This document shows, in pieces, positions 45,342 through 55,752 of a stretch of DNA of 64,000 bases. The stretch is from Chamaecrista fasciculata (lineage: Eukaryota; Streptophyta; Magnoliopsida; Fabales; Fabaceae). How positions within the stretch are numbered: the stretch's first letter is position 1; every line of letters starts with the position of its first letter. Both the position numbers and the translations under genes were made by a program. The stretch is from contig QANZ01013659.1 in NCBI GenBank assembly GCA_003254925.1, positions 62,001 through 126,000 of the forward strand, written 5' to 3'. The notes below the pieces were generated by a model. It searched no databases and was not told the DNA's origin. It worked only from the letters and a program-made list of their open reading frames with translations.

Positions 45342-46056
45342 TGCATTAATATTTTATTTTGGGCTTAACAACATCACTTAGTTAGAACCCATCTATCCAA
45401 CATCTCTGTGCCCACTTAATTATACTAATATAGTAATATGAGAAAAATAAGCAAATTAACAGCTGAAATTAATACTTGTCATTGTAGATGAAAAGAAGAA
45501 TAAATCACATGAGAGATATATCTGAGAATGATAAAAGATTTTCTGGTAGTCAGTTATTGATGTTAAAGTGTTAACCATGCCAGAATATATAGTTTTGATA
45601 ATATCAGACTCACAATCCTTGATAATACTTAAAATATAGCATATCTAATTTTTTCGGTGATCATCAAGATTCAAGTCCACACATTGAGGTTTTGATTTCC
45701 AGAAGCATCCATCATGTGAATTGTAAAATTAAGGTTCCAGACTAGATTAGATAAGCTTCAAGATATATATAATCATGATACCTTAGTTTGAACGCCAAGC
45801 TATGACAAGCTTTGTATTGTATCCACCAGAATTTGCTTTGCGGGCAATCCACATAAAAAGTTTACCATTAATTGTTTTGCAATGGAATCAATGTAATCAA
45901 AGTAAAAGCACTAAATCGAAGCATTCTTTATATATATATTCATTAACATGCAATATACTATAACGACCCCCAATTTTAAATTGTTTCCATCATATATACT
46001 GCAAGGAAACAAGCTGTTTCATGCTGACAGTGAGGCTTAGGATGTTTACTGACATG
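45342..46056. other. intergenic upstream of the blue copper gene
   Basis: AT-rich sequence without recognised genes or repeats. Confidence 0.35.
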
Positions 46057-46064
46057 TATAAATA
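46057..46064 (+). promoter_or_regulatory. TATA box of the blue copper gene
   Basis: TATAAATA stands 113 bp upstream of the ATG at 46177, followed by a leader with GA repeats (46143-46159). Spacing and sequence fit a plant core promoter. Confidence 0.6.
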
Positions 46065-46176
46065 GTTATGAATTTATCAATCTTCTAACACATTACACAA
46101 CCAAGCGAAGCAGAGGTAGTAATATAGTATAAGCAAAAGGGGAGAGAGAGAGAGAGAGTGAGAAAAAGGAAAAGAT

Positions 46177-47421
46177 ATGGGGCGGAAGAACACAATAATG
46201 TTGGTGCTGTTTGCTGCTTTGATCACAAAGGAAGCCTTTGCAGCTCAATACGATGTTGGTGGAAGCCAAGGTTGGGATGCATCCACTGATTTTAACTCTT
46301 GGGTTTCAGGACAAACATTTAAGGTCGGCGATCAACTTGGTATGTATATCACTATATGCGGTCAAAATTGCATTTTGATCCTCAAACTATAGGATGGATT
46401 CCATTTTGGTCCTCAAATCTTTTTTTATTCTATTTTAGCCTTCAAACTTTTTCATTTATTTTACCATAAAGGCTTGTTTGACAATTAGGAGGGGAAGGGA
46501 AAGGGAGAGATTGGAGGAGAGAGGAAGATTAAGTCCCTAAGTCCTTCCCCTTGTTTGGCCATCAATTCATCTTTCAATCCTTGATTCTATTTTTTTCCAA
46601 TTATAAAATTTCCAAACAAAGAGAAGAGGACTCAATCCTCTTTCACTCAATCCCTCCTATTGACCTCCTTAATCATCAATCCAAACATACCTATTAGACT
46701 AAATGTTTGTTTTTTCATTCTCCTACTTGAATAACTAAAACAAATGATTTCTTTTTCTCATATATATCTTAATAAATAAGTTGCTAAAAAAAAATGAAAA
46801 AAATCTTCCTTTTATAGTTATCAAATGATGAAAATAGATTTGTAGTTAATTTTTCTTTTCTAAGAATGAAGATTTTTCTTTTTCTTTATAATGACATGTG
46901 AGAGAAGAATTATTCAGGTCGAGTGTCCAACTTAGACATAATGGTAGAAACTAAATATAATCATATTTTGGGCTTACAGTGGAATAAATAGAAAAGTTTG
47001 AGGACCAAAATGAAATAAAAAAATAAGTTTGAGAACTAAAACATAATATGCCCTATAATTAGTATATATATGTTGGTTGGCAGTTTTCAAGTACAGTTCA
47101 GGGTTGCATAGTGTGGTAGAGCTAGGGAGCGAGAGTGAGTACAAGAAGTGTGATATTAGCAGTGCAGTGAACACCTTGAGCAGTGGAAACGACGTCGTAA
47201 AGTTGAACAAGGCAGGTACGAGGTACTTCACGTGTGGTACTGCAGGCCATTGTGGGCAAGGCATGAAAGTGAAGATTAATGTTGTGGCTGCAAATACACC
47301 CTCTAATTCTGCATCATCATCTTCCCCTGCTTCTGCAGCTTCATCCTCATCACAAGGCCTTCTTGTTTCCTTCCTGCTAGTTTTTGCATTGTTGGCTATG
47401 TCTCTTGTTTTGAAGATTTGA
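46177..47421 (+). CDS. blue copper (phytocyanin/uclacyanin-like) protein, 2 exons, 166 aa
   Basis: Exons 46177-46339 and 47084-47421 join in phase (501 bp). A signal peptide (about 1-22) precedes a plastocyanin-like domain (AQYDVGGSQGWDASTDFNSW, then FKVGDQLVFKYSSGLHSVVE). The type-1 copper ligands are visible: His in LHSVVE, Cys in RYFTCG, His in AGHCGQG and Met in GQGMKV. Met as axial ligand fits uclacyanin/plantacyanin types rather than stellacyanin. A short Ser/Ala-rich linker and a hydrophobic C-terminus ending LVLKI indicate a GPI anchor at the outer plasma membrane. It probably shuttles electrons or acts in wall redox; no partner is known. The intron is filled with MITE sequence. A 4.9-kb retrotransposon lies 139 bp after the stop. 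Comparable to Arabidopsis At3g27200. Confidence 0.92.
46361..47053. mobile_element. MITE-like repeat(s) filling the blue copper gene intron
   Basis: CATTTTGATCCTCAAACTAT / CATTTTGGTCCTCAAATC at the left pair with GTTTGAGGACCAAAATGAAA and GTTTGAGAACTAAAACATAA at the right. Inside, 46471-46692 looks like a second element: GGCTTGTTTGACAATTAGGA at one end and ATCATCAATCCAAACATACC at the other (Tourist-like). Exact ends and duplications are not certain. Confidence 0.5.
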
Positions 47422-47560
47422 AAGAGTTTAATACATACATATATAATCAAGAAGAACAAATTTGAGTTCAATTCGGATCATCACTGTTATATGTTGTCAT
47501 CGTTGAAGACTGAGGAAATAGCCACCAGGTGTTTCGTTTTGTTTTATTATGGTTTATGTG

Positions 47561-47795
47561 TAATCGAATATTAGAGAAATGAGTTTTCAATATTGAATTG
47601 AATTAATGAGAATACAGAGAGAGGCTTTTATATAAGCTCTTATACATGTGATGCTATAGTTTGCTGATAACTAATACAGCTATGAGCCTCAACAGAATAG
47701 TAACTGATATGAAACTGATAACAAATCAACGAACCTAACCACAATGCAGTCTCTATACATCTGCTGATGTGGCAACTATAGTAACTACTCTATTA
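47561..47795 (-). repeat. 3' LTR of the copia element
   Basis: On the plus strand it runs TAATCGAATATTAG ... ACTACTCTATTA. Its first three bases on the element strand (TAA) serve as the stop codon of pol. Confidence 0.92.
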
Positions 47796-50700
47796 TCCCC
47801 CCGTAAGCTGAGGGTGAGTACTGTTGAAAACCTGAAGCTTATCTCTCAAGACACAGAAACGCGAGTGAGACAATGGCTTGGTGAGAATATCAGCAGTTTG
47901 ATCCAAAGATGGAATATGTGAAATATTAAGCAACCCTTTGATAACTTTGTCTCGAACAAAGAAAATATCTAACTCCATATGCTTGGTGCGATTATGAAGA
48001 ACAGGATTGTAAGTAAGCTGTACAGCACTTGAATTGTCACAAAAAATTTGAGGCTTGACAGAAGAAGAACAGTGAAGCTCTTGAAGAAGTGACTGTACCC
48101 ATGTAATCTCAGAAACAAGAGAAGCAATACTTCGATACTCTGCCTCAGTACTTGAACGTGAAACCACTGGTTGTTTCTTGGAACTCCATGAGATAAGATT
48201 AGAGCCAAAAAACAACCCAAACCCTGTAGTTGAACGCCTGTCATCAATGTCACTAGCCCAATCAGCATCACAGAATCCAGTAAGATGCAAAGAAGAACTA
48301 GGAGTGAGATGTAAACCATGATCAATTGTACCCTTAAGATAACGTAAAATCCTTTTAACAGCTACCCAATGCTCATCTAATGGTTGACTCATAAATTGGC
48401 AAACCTTGTTGACAGCAAAAGAAATTTCTGGTCTAGTAATCGTAGCATATTGAAGAGCCCCAACTGTTGATCGATAAAGATGAGGGTCCGACATGTAATT
48501 GGACCCATTCTTAGTCAATTTAAGACCAGCTACCATAGGAGTATTAATCGAATTAGCACCTTCCATTTTTGTCTTTACCAATAAATCTTGAATGTACTTA
48601 GCTTGTGACAAAGTAATAGCACCAGTAGGGAGATAATTCACTTTAATGCCAAGAAAATAATTTAATTTTCCCAAATCTTTGAGAGAAAATTCTGTATTTA
48701 ATCTGAATTTGAGATCAGTAATAAAAGCTACAGAAGAGCCTGTGATGATGATATCATCAACATATACCAATAAATAAGTAACAGAAGAACTAGTAGTATG
48801 CACAAAAAGAGAAGGATCACAGCGACTAGCTTTGAAACCAAATTTGAGTAATGTAGAAGCTAATCTTTGGAACCAAGCACGAGGAGCTTGCTTGAGACCA
48901 TAGAGGGACTTATGTAGCTTGCAAACCAATGAGGAATCATCAGCAACAAAGCCTGGAGGTTGACTCATGTAGATATCTTCAGAAATAACTCCATTAAGAA
49001 ATGCATTATTGACATCAAGTTGAAAAAGAGGCCAAGACTTTGACAAAGCAAGAGTGAGAATTACCCGAACTGTAGTTGGCTTAACAACAGGTGAAAAAGT
49101 TTCTGTATAGTCACAGCCTTCTTCTTGATGAAACCCTTTAGCAACAAGTCTGGCTTTATAGCGATTAATTGTACCATCTGAATTTTCTTTAACTCGAAAC
49201 ACCCATTTACAACCAATTGGTTGTCTACCAAGAGGCAATGGAACAAGAGACCATGTTTTGTTAGTCATAAGAGCATGATATTCATCATCCATAGCTGATT
49301 TCCAATGTGGAATAGAAAGAGCAGCCTTAACTGTTTTAGGTACTCGAGAATCATGAGTTTTAGCAACATATAAATTAATTTTAGGCTTGAAGATCCCAGA
49401 CTTGGAGCGGGTCTGAATGACACGAGCAGGAGGAACAGTAATGGTAGCAGAAGCAGTGGAATTGGATTTATTTGAGGTAGAGGATAGTGTGGGAGAAGAT
49501 AAAGGATTTAATGATGTATCAGTAGATGAAGGTATCTGAGAAACTGATAAGGGAGAATGAACTGATGTGGAGGACGAGATAGTGGTGGTGGGAGGATGAT
49601 TATCATTGTCATGAGCAGCTTCAGTAGAGTGAACAGGTGATGAAGGTAAACAAGTAGATGAAACAAACTGATCAAGAATAATTGGTGGAGAGGCAGATGG
49701 AAAAATAGGACACGAATAAGAAGAAGAAGAAGTGGACAAATTAGAACTAAAATCAGTGAGATAAGGAAAGGATGCTTCATCAAACCGAACATCCCTAGAA
49801 ATGTACATGCGACCTGAGGGTGAGAGACACTTGTAGCCTTTGTGAGAAGGAGAATAACCAAGAAAAAGACACTTAGTAGATCTATACTCAATTTTGTGAT
49901 TATTATAGGGACGCAACAAAGGATAACAAGCACAACCAAAGACTTTGAGGAAAAGATAATCTGGAGATTTGTTAAACAATGTTGCATATGGAGAAATGTG
50001 ATTTAAAACTGATGTAGGTAAAAGATTGATGAGATGGACAGCACATAGAAAAGCATCTTCCCAAAAAGAAAGAGGCAATGAAGCTTGTGCAAGAAGACAT
50101 AACCCAAGTTCTACTATATGCCTATGCTTTCTTTCAACAGAACCATTTTGAGGATGAGTGTAAGGACAAGACAACCTATGAATTATACCATTTGTTTTAA
50201 GATAGGAGGAAAAAGAACGAAACTCCCCTCCCCAGTCAGACTGTAAGGCTTTAAGTTTGTGGTTGAACTGGTTTTCTACTAAAGATTTAAACTCAAGAAA
50301 GACTTTGAATGAATCACCTTTATTTTTAAGAGGAAAAATCCAAGAAAATCTACTAAAAGCATCAACAAAGCAGAGATAATATCTAGAACCATATCTGGAA
50401 ACTGTAGGTGAAGGTCCCCATACATCCATAAAGACTAATTCAAGAGGATGATGATAAGTGTGATTTGAAGGAGGATGGGGTAACTTGTGCATTTTTCCAT
50501 AGCAACATGCAGAACAAAAATCAGATATATTTCGATTAGGTACTTTGATATTACATGCTTTCAATACACGACCAATGACAGAAACAGATGAGTGACCTAA
50601 TCTTGAATGCCACAAACTAAAAGAAGAAAAATTACAAGTATCATTACAAGAGGAATTGACAGAATTATTATTAGAAGAAGAAGCTAAAACAGATGAACAG

Positions 50701-51203
50701 ACAATTGGTGAAACACTAGAAGATGAATTGCAGCGCCTTGACTGAGAGCAAATGTCAAGATTGCCAAAAGAGTACAATCCATCAGACCTAAGCTTCCCCT
50801 CCAAGAGTGTTTCCTTGGAATCCTGAGACTTGACACAACAAAAGTTAGGATGAAACTCAAAAAATACAGAGTTATCTCGAGCAAACTTTGACACACTAAT
50901 GAGATTCTTGGTAATATGAGGCACATGTAAAAGATTATTAAGCTGAAAAGTTACATCAGGAAGAATGGGAGAACGAAATGAAGAGTTACCAAAATGTTTG
51001 ATAGACACACCTGATCCATCACCCATGTGGACCTGCTCATGACCATGATAGGCTGAGCTGTTTATGAGGTTAGAAGGATTATAAGTAACATGGTTTGAAG
51101 CTCCAGAATGAGGAAACCAAGCTGGATCATTAACAACATCAGGAGTAGCGAAAGTAGAGGCCATGTTTACTGAAGGTCGAGGACCAGAAAAAGTATTTTG
51201 CAT
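47793..51203 (-). CDS. copia pol (protease, integrase, reverse transcriptase, RNase H)
   Basis: 1136 codons from the first Met. The order protease, integrase, reverse transcriptase, RNase H is that of Ty1/copia. The protease motif reads WFPHSGASNHVT, so position 32 has His where the family has the catalytic Asp; the protease should be inactive. A GAG-pre-integrase box (LWHSRLGH, about 198) precedes the integrase, which has its acidic triad (D260 in MDVWG, D323 in QSDWGGEF, E357 in SVERKH). The reverse transcriptase shows LYGLKQAPRAW and LLVYVDDIII, and RNase H shows CDADWASDIDDRRSTTG and SSTEAEYRS. It is in the same frame as gag, separated by one TGA. It ends at the LTR border. Confidence 0.92.
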   Translation of the reverse strand: MQNTFSGPRPSVNMASTFATPDVVNDPAWFPHSGASNHVTYNPSNLINSSAYHGHEQVHMGDGSGVSIKHFGNSSFRSPILPDVTFQLNNLLHVPHITKNLISVSKFARDNSVFFEFHPNFCCVKSQDSKETLLEGKLRSDGLYSFGNLDICSQSRRCNSSSSVSPIVCSSVLASSSNNNSVNSSCNDTCNFSSFSLWHSRLGHSSVSVIGRVLKACNIKVPNRNISDFCSACCYGKMHKLPHPPSNHTYHHPLELVFMDVWGPSPTVSRYGSRYYLCFVDAFSRFSWIFPLKNKGDSFKVFLEFKSLVENQFNHKLKALQSDWGGEFRSFSSYLKTNGIIHRLSCPYTHPQNGSVERKHRHIVELGLCLLAQASLPLSFWEDAFLCAVHLINLLPTSVLNHISPYATLFNKSPDYLFLKVFGCACYPLLRPYNNHKIEYRSTKCLFLGYSPSHKGYKCLSPSGRMYISRDVRFDEASFPYLTDFSSNLSTSSSSYSCPIFPSASPPIILDQFVSSTCLPSSPVHSTEAAHDNDNHPPTTTISSSTSVHSPLSVSQIPSSTDTSLNPLSSPTLSSTSNKSNSTASATITVPPARVIQTRSKSGIFKPKINLYVAKTHDSRVPKTVKAALSIPHWKSAMDDEYHALMTNKTWSLVPLPLGRQPIGCKWVFRVKENSDGTINRYKARLVAKGFHQEEGCDYTETFSPVVKPTTVRVILTLALSKSWPLFQLDVNNAFLNGVISEDIYMSQPPGFVADDSSLVCKLHKSLYGLKQAPRAWFQRLASTLLKFGFKASRCDPSLFVHTTSSSVTYLLVYVDDIIITGSSVAFITDLKFRLNTEFSLKDLGKLNYFLGIKVNYLPTGAITLSQAKYIQDLLVKTKMEGANSINTPMVAGLKLTKNGSNYMSDPHLYRSTVGALQYATITRPEISFAVNKVCQFMSQPLDEHWVAVKRILRYLKGTIDHGLHLTPSSSLHLTGFCDADWASDIDDRRSTTGFGLFFGSNLISWSSKKQPVVSRSSTEAEYRSIASLVSEITWVQSLLQELHCSSSVKPQIFCDNSSAVQLTYNPVLHNRTKHMELDIFFVRDKVIKGLLNISHIPSLDQTADILTKPLSHSRFCVLRDKLQVFNSTHPQLTGG

Positions 51204-51266
51204 ATATTGTGAGTCGCTAAGAAAGTAATTTGAGTCATAACGATGGTAACAATAAGAGGCAAGATG

Positions 51267-52205
51267 TCAAGTGCGATTGCAGACTTGGCAAACAAAATTT
51301 GATTTCGGTCCTCGTGGAGTGAAACCACGACCACCACGACCTCTGCCTCGAAATGAATTACTGCGACCACCACGGTTATTAGCACCATGAAAACGAGAAT
51401 TGTTGTTCTGATTATTATTTTGGTTGAAGCCTTGAGATGATTTAGACGAATTTGATGAACCAGAATTCTTATCTTTGGAATCCTGCGTAGCAAGATTTAC
51501 AGTTGGTGCAGCAGCTACTGGTTTAACATGCTTCTCGAGTTGAATTTCTTCAGAAACTAAGAGAGCTTGAAGCTCAGAGATAGAAATGTTGCCCGATCGA
51601 ACATTGACTGAAGTAATGAAAGGACGATACTCTTCCGGTAGTCCTTCAAGAATACTTTGAACATGCTCATGTACAGGAACTGGAGATCCAATCGAAGTCA
51701 AAGCATCAACAATGGCTTTGATTTGAAGAAGATACTCCATCATAGTTCGGTTGCTCTTTTTAATACTACGAAGCTCTGTTCTGTACTGATACACTTTTGC
51801 TTTCATATGTGTACCAAAATGATCCTGAATACGTTCCCAGACTTCAAAAGAATGAACGCATCCTACAGCTAATGCTTGCATCTGATCACCAAGCGATGAA
51901 AGAATCCAAGACATAAGAAGTTTGTCCTGCTTTCGCCAAGTAATGAACACAGGATTAAGTTTGTTAGCTGATCGATCCTCAGCTGTGAGAAACATTTCCG
52001 GCATTGAATTTCCAAAAAGAAAATCATCAAGACCATGGCCTTGAACAGCAGAAGTAATCTGCTGATGCCAAGGAAGATAATTCTTATCATCAAGCTTAGT
52101 TGTGATAGAATGTGAAAAAGAAATGATAGGAGAAGAAGAAAGTGTTTGCGAAGAAATTGGAACAGAGTTGGAAACAGGTGTAGAAAGTTGAGACGAAGAA
52201 TCCAT
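51267..52205 (-). CDS. copia gag, ending at a TGA inside the zinc knuckle
   Basis: 312 codons. The N-terminal Ser/Thr-rich part is followed by the copia gag core (LDDKNYLPWHQQITSAVQGH, ILSSLGDQMQALAVG, VWERIQDHFGTHMKAKVYQY, TMMEYLLQIKAIVDALTSIG). An Asn-rich stretch and Arg/Gly-rich nucleic-acid-binding tail come next. The last residues, CQVCNRT, are the start of a CCHC zinc knuckle, which an in-frame TGA (51267-51269) interrupts. The His and Cys that would complete it follow in the same frame. Either a nonsense mutation or a leaky stop; the position makes mutation more likely. Confidence 0.85.
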   Translation of the reverse strand: MDSSSQLSTPVSNSVPISSQTLSSSPIISFSHSITTKLDDKNYLPWHQQITSAVQGHGLDDFLFGNSMPEMFLTAEDRSANKLNPVFITWRKQDKLLMSWILSSLGDQMQALAVGCVHSFEVWERIQDHFGTHMKAKVYQYRTELRSIKKSNRTMMEYLLQIKAIVDALTSIGSPVPVHEHVQSILEGLPEEYRPFITSVNVRSGNISISELQALLVSEEIQLEKHVKPVAAAPTVNLATQDSKDKNSGSSNSSKSSQGFNQNNNQNNNSRFHGANNRGGRSNSFRGRGRGGRGFTPRGPKSNFVCQVCNRT

Positions 52206-52232
52206 GGCTGTAAGGCTATGGCTCTGATACCA

Positions 52233-52467
52233 TAATCGAATATTAGAGAAATGAGTTTTCTGTATTGAATTGAATTAATGAGAATACAGAGAGAGGCCTT
52301 TATATAAGCTCTTATACATGTGATGCTATAGTTTGCTGATAACTAATACAGCTATGAGCCTCAACAGAATAGTAACTGATATGAAACTGATAACAAATCA
52401 ACGAACCTAACCACAATGCAGTCTCTATACATCTGCTGATGTGGCAACTATAGTAACTACTCTATTA
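52233..52467 (-). repeat. 5' LTR of the copia element
   Basis: Same length as the other LTR. Differences by eye are two bases in GAGTTTTCTGTATTG versus CAATATTG and one in GGCCTTT versus GGCTTTT. A TATA-like TATATAAGCTC is present on the plus strand. Confidence 0.92.
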
Positions 52468-52472
52468 ATGTG

Positions 52473-53374
52473 TGCCCGAATACTAGTTGAATAAAAGTGG
52501 TTGTGAACTGGAAAGATTGCTTTGCATTTCTATTTGATTTTTTCTTCTTTTTTTTTTTTTTAAATGTAGTTTTGGTTCCATAACTTTTGTTCATGTCTCA
52601 ATTTAGTCTCATATCTTTTGCTCAAGTTTCAATTTAGTCTTGTGTTACACTATTTGTCCCATATTTTTTTTTTGGCTAGATTGTAGAATTGATCTTCAAA
52701 AAGTTTCTCATTATGAGACTAATGATCAAACTTTTTGCAAAGACTAGGGACCAATTCTGCATAAGACCAAAAGTACAATAAAAAAAATATACGAGACTAA
52801 ATTGAGAATTGAGCAAAAAATATTAGACCAAAATTATACTTTAATTTCTTTTTTAATAATTCGAAAACTTTTATTAGTTCTACCTTCAATTTTGAATTGT
52901 GCATTTTGATCCCTGGGTGCTTAACTCTAAGTCTACTCCTAGCTTGATTTGACTTGTTTGTATCAAACAAATTCTCAAAATGCTTTTATATTTTCTAGAG
53001 CACCTCTTCTTCATCAGTCTGCAAAGTAAGTCCGACACTCGTATAAATGCATGGAAAAGTCTCAAAATTAATTAGTTACGGAGTACAATAACATTAAATT
53101 TGCGGGTATAAAAGCTCACAGATCAATCTATGGAGCACTACTGCAAATTTGGTGAACTGCCTTGTGGGTAACAAAATTGTGTCCGTGTCCGTGTCCGAAG
53201 AAAGCTGCTTGGAAATTCAACGATTAGAGAAAACTTTTTAGGAGAAGTATGTGGTCTAAATCTGGCTAGAAATATTTCTGTAAAATTCGACTGAGTTGAC
53301 AATTAAGATCTAACTTCATTTTCTAATTTGTTTTAATTAAAAGTTGAGATATTCCATCGTTAGATAGATATAAA
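52473..53374. other. rest of blue copper 3' UTR, then intergenic with MITE-like repeat
   Basis: AATAAA at 52490-52495 could be the original poly(A) signal of the blue copper gene, now about 5 kb from its stop codon. 52563-52848 is an inverted-repeat element (TTTTGGTTCCATAACTTTTG / TTAGACCAAAATTATACTTT) related to 43421-43832. 52860-53370 shows no gene. Confidence 0.5.
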
Positions 53375-53968
53375 TGTTGGGAAAAATAATTATATTTATA
53401 AAAATAAAATAATCTTTCTCCCTCGAGAATTATCAGAGAAATAAGATAAAAAAACACAATCACAACACAAGAGGAATTAACGTAGAAAACCCAAACCGGC
53501 CGTTGCCAAAATACAACCAGAGAAAAATACTTATGAAAATTTTTACATAACACAATATTCTCACAACCATTCCATAATATTCTCTCAACCCTTGTCCCAA
53601 GTACACCCACACTCTCACAAAGCAACTATTTAACTACACCTTCCACATTCTACAAATAGAAGAACTCTAAAATACAAGAGAGGAAGAAATTTAAAAGTCA
53701 AATACAATGCTTAAAGTATCTTGACTTGGTGCATCTCCTCAACTAACTACTAATATATTTATAAGCATCTCAAACCCTAGTCATAAAGGAATTACTTGAT
53801 CACTAAGTAACTTCCTTAACCACTAAAGATGTTAATCCCCAAATATATGGTAACTAACTGAATTACAAGTCAGAAAAGATTACACAAGATTTTCTCAAAT
53901 CTTAATCAAATAAGATTACAATCTTTACAAATCTTTCCCTATTACCATTTTCAATCAACTACCTAACA
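53375..53968 (-). mobile_element. solo LTR, 594 bp
   Basis: Runs TGTTGGGAAAAATAAT ... CAACTACCTAACA, with a perfect 5-bp duplication ATAAA on both sides (53370-53374, 53969-53973). It shares its first half (GAGAATTATCAGAGAAATAAGA, AATCACAACACAAGAGGAAT, CAGAGAAAAATACT) with the LTRs of the neighbouring 54244-57047 element, so it is a diverged member of the same family. No internal part. Orientation inferred from that similarity. Confidence 0.82.
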
Positions 53969-54243
53969 ATAAACTAACTTTGTGTTGAATCCAATTTAGA
54001 TCTTCTCTAGTGCACTATGGGTGAAGTGTAGAGAGAGAAAAAGGAATAAGTAGAGAGAGAAAGTAAGTTCCACTGACACTTTCTCTCTCTAACCTATTTC
54101 TATCTCTCTCTGCACTCCACCTATAGTGCACTATAGAGAATTCAAATTCGTTTTGGATCATTGACTCTATTTAAAGTACAAATGCAATCTGACAAATCCA
54201 ATAGGATTGAGAGAGAAATATAAGTTAAACAACCAGACCAACT
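53969..54243. other. spacer between two LTR elements
   Basis: Contains an inverted pair of CT-rich phrases (GTGCACTATGGGTGAAGTG and GCACTCCACCTATAGTGCAC at about 54010-54140) with AGAGAGAAA repeats, able to form a hairpin of roughly 130 bp. Possibly a small MITE with CTCTAGTGCACTAT / ATAGTGCACTATAGAG ends; superfamily unknown. Confidence 0.4.
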
Positions 54244-55046
54244 TGTTAGAAAAAATAATAATATTAATAAAACTAAAATAACATTTTCCCCTTGAGAATA
54301 ATCAGAGAAATAAGATGAAAAACATAATCACAACACAAGAGAAATTAACGTGGAAACCCCAAACTGGAGAAAAAACCACAACCGCTGCTCGGAGACCACC
54401 AGAGAAAAATACTATATGAAAATTTTTACATCATACAATATTCTCTCAACCCATGTCCCCAGTACACCCACATGACTCTCCAAAGCTAATATTTAAACAC
54501 ACCTCACCACTCTAGAATCATGAGAATAAAGATATAAATAATAAATACATCTCACAACACTCAACTAACTAGAGAATAAAAAGGAGGGTAAAAAGTCAAA
54601 TATAGAGACTTAAAGTATGTGACTTGGTTCCCATAAAAAAGACCTTGAGCAATGTGGAATCAATTTTCAAGCAAAGTCTCAAATTCCCAACAAATCTCCA
54701 CCTTGATTGAAAATTACTACATCTTCAACTTCATTGTCAACAATGGCAATCATAGCTCTTAAACCAAGAATTATCACACTCCACCATAAGAGTGTATTCA
54801 CTTAGAATAAAACAATTTTAAGAATTTCACCTAGGCACATGTTGAAAACTTTGTTGATACTTTATGGTGTTCCTTCCATGTTGGCTTTCCCTAGAAGTCC
54901 CTCAACCATCAACACAACTCCACCACACATCTTGCATCAATGTCAACCAATGCCCATGTGCAACTGTGAACCCGCTAACAATAACTCATCCTCTTCCATG
55001 GTAATGCAGATACCATCAGGATGCTCCGCCCAATCTTCAAACAAGA

Positions 55047-55752
55047 TGATATACACTCCTCGGAAGAGTTCCTCGGAATCACCCCTCGGAAGCCGATGAC
55101 ACGGGCTCCCCCTCCGACCTTTCGGCGGGACTAGTGATATACACCCCTCGGAAGAGCTCCTCGGAATTAATATCAAGAGCACAAGAGATACCCGGCGGGG
55201 AAGCAACCCAAGCAGGTCCCCTCCCACTCAAGCATTTAATGCCAAGATATTGGCATTAAATGCAAAGATCCCTGAAAGCACGTGACAGGACAAGAAGGAC
55301 ACGCAAAAGGACCGAAACGCCCCCTGCGCGCAAACCAAGCAATGAAAAGCACTCCTGGCTATCACTGACAACCAGGAGGGAAGGTTGGAAATCCCACCGT
55401 ACCCTGGCAGTGATAGCTGTCACGTCAAAAGCAGAAACCTACACCAACCCCCTTTTCCTCACACATCCCGAGTACACCCCTAACGTCTCAGAGAGACCTC
55501 GTACGAACATGAGACAAAAGGGAAGGAGGATAAAAGGAAAAGGGGGAACCTTTTCTAAGGTAACGACTCTCTCTCTCTACAAATATTCAAACTCTCCATT
55601 ATTCTCTCTCTAACTTAAGCATCGGAGAAGAATCGCAGGGAACCCCCTATGCATTCTCGTTTGCAGGATCCGACGACCTCTACTTGCCGGAGACTGCCCT
55701 TCAACTGTGAACTCAAGGTTAGATTTATCCTAATCCGGCTTTGTAGTTTTCA
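55047..55752 (+). mobile_element. nested solo LTR, 706 bp (probably gypsy)
   Basis: TGATATACACTCCTCGGAAG ... TTTGTAGTTTTCA with TG...CA ends and a perfect duplication CAAGA (55042-55046, 55753-55757). Much richer in G+C than its host. It carries an internal repeat (ATACACCCCTCGGAAGAGCT) and a TATA-like ACAAATATTC near 55580. Ty3/gypsy assignment is by general resemblance only. It lies within the internal region of 54244-57047. Confidence 0.82.

Larger units (their letters stand above)
47561..52467 (-). mobile_element. Ty1/copia LTR retrotransposon with TA...TA termini
   Basis: Two 235-bp LTRs (47561-47795 and 52233-52467) differ at three bases by eye. A perfect 5-bp target duplication ATGTG (47556-47560, 52468-52472) flanks the element. 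On the minus strand the primer site TGGTATCAGAGCCATAG lies next to the 5' LTR (52216-52232). A purine tract (ACGGGGGGA) borders the 3' LTR. Both LTR ends are TA...TA instead of TG...CA. The frames run gag then pol on the minus strand. High LTR similarity means a recent insertion. It sits in the 3' UTR of the blue copper gene, in antisense orientation. Confidence 0.95.

Noticed and set aside
49508..49987. Leu-rich frame on the minus strand within the copia pol
   Set aside because: Out-of-frame shadow of the pol reading frame.
54943..55613. Open frames in the 55.0-55.7 kb segment
   Set aside because: The segment is a solo LTR with perfect target duplications; LTRs do not normally code.
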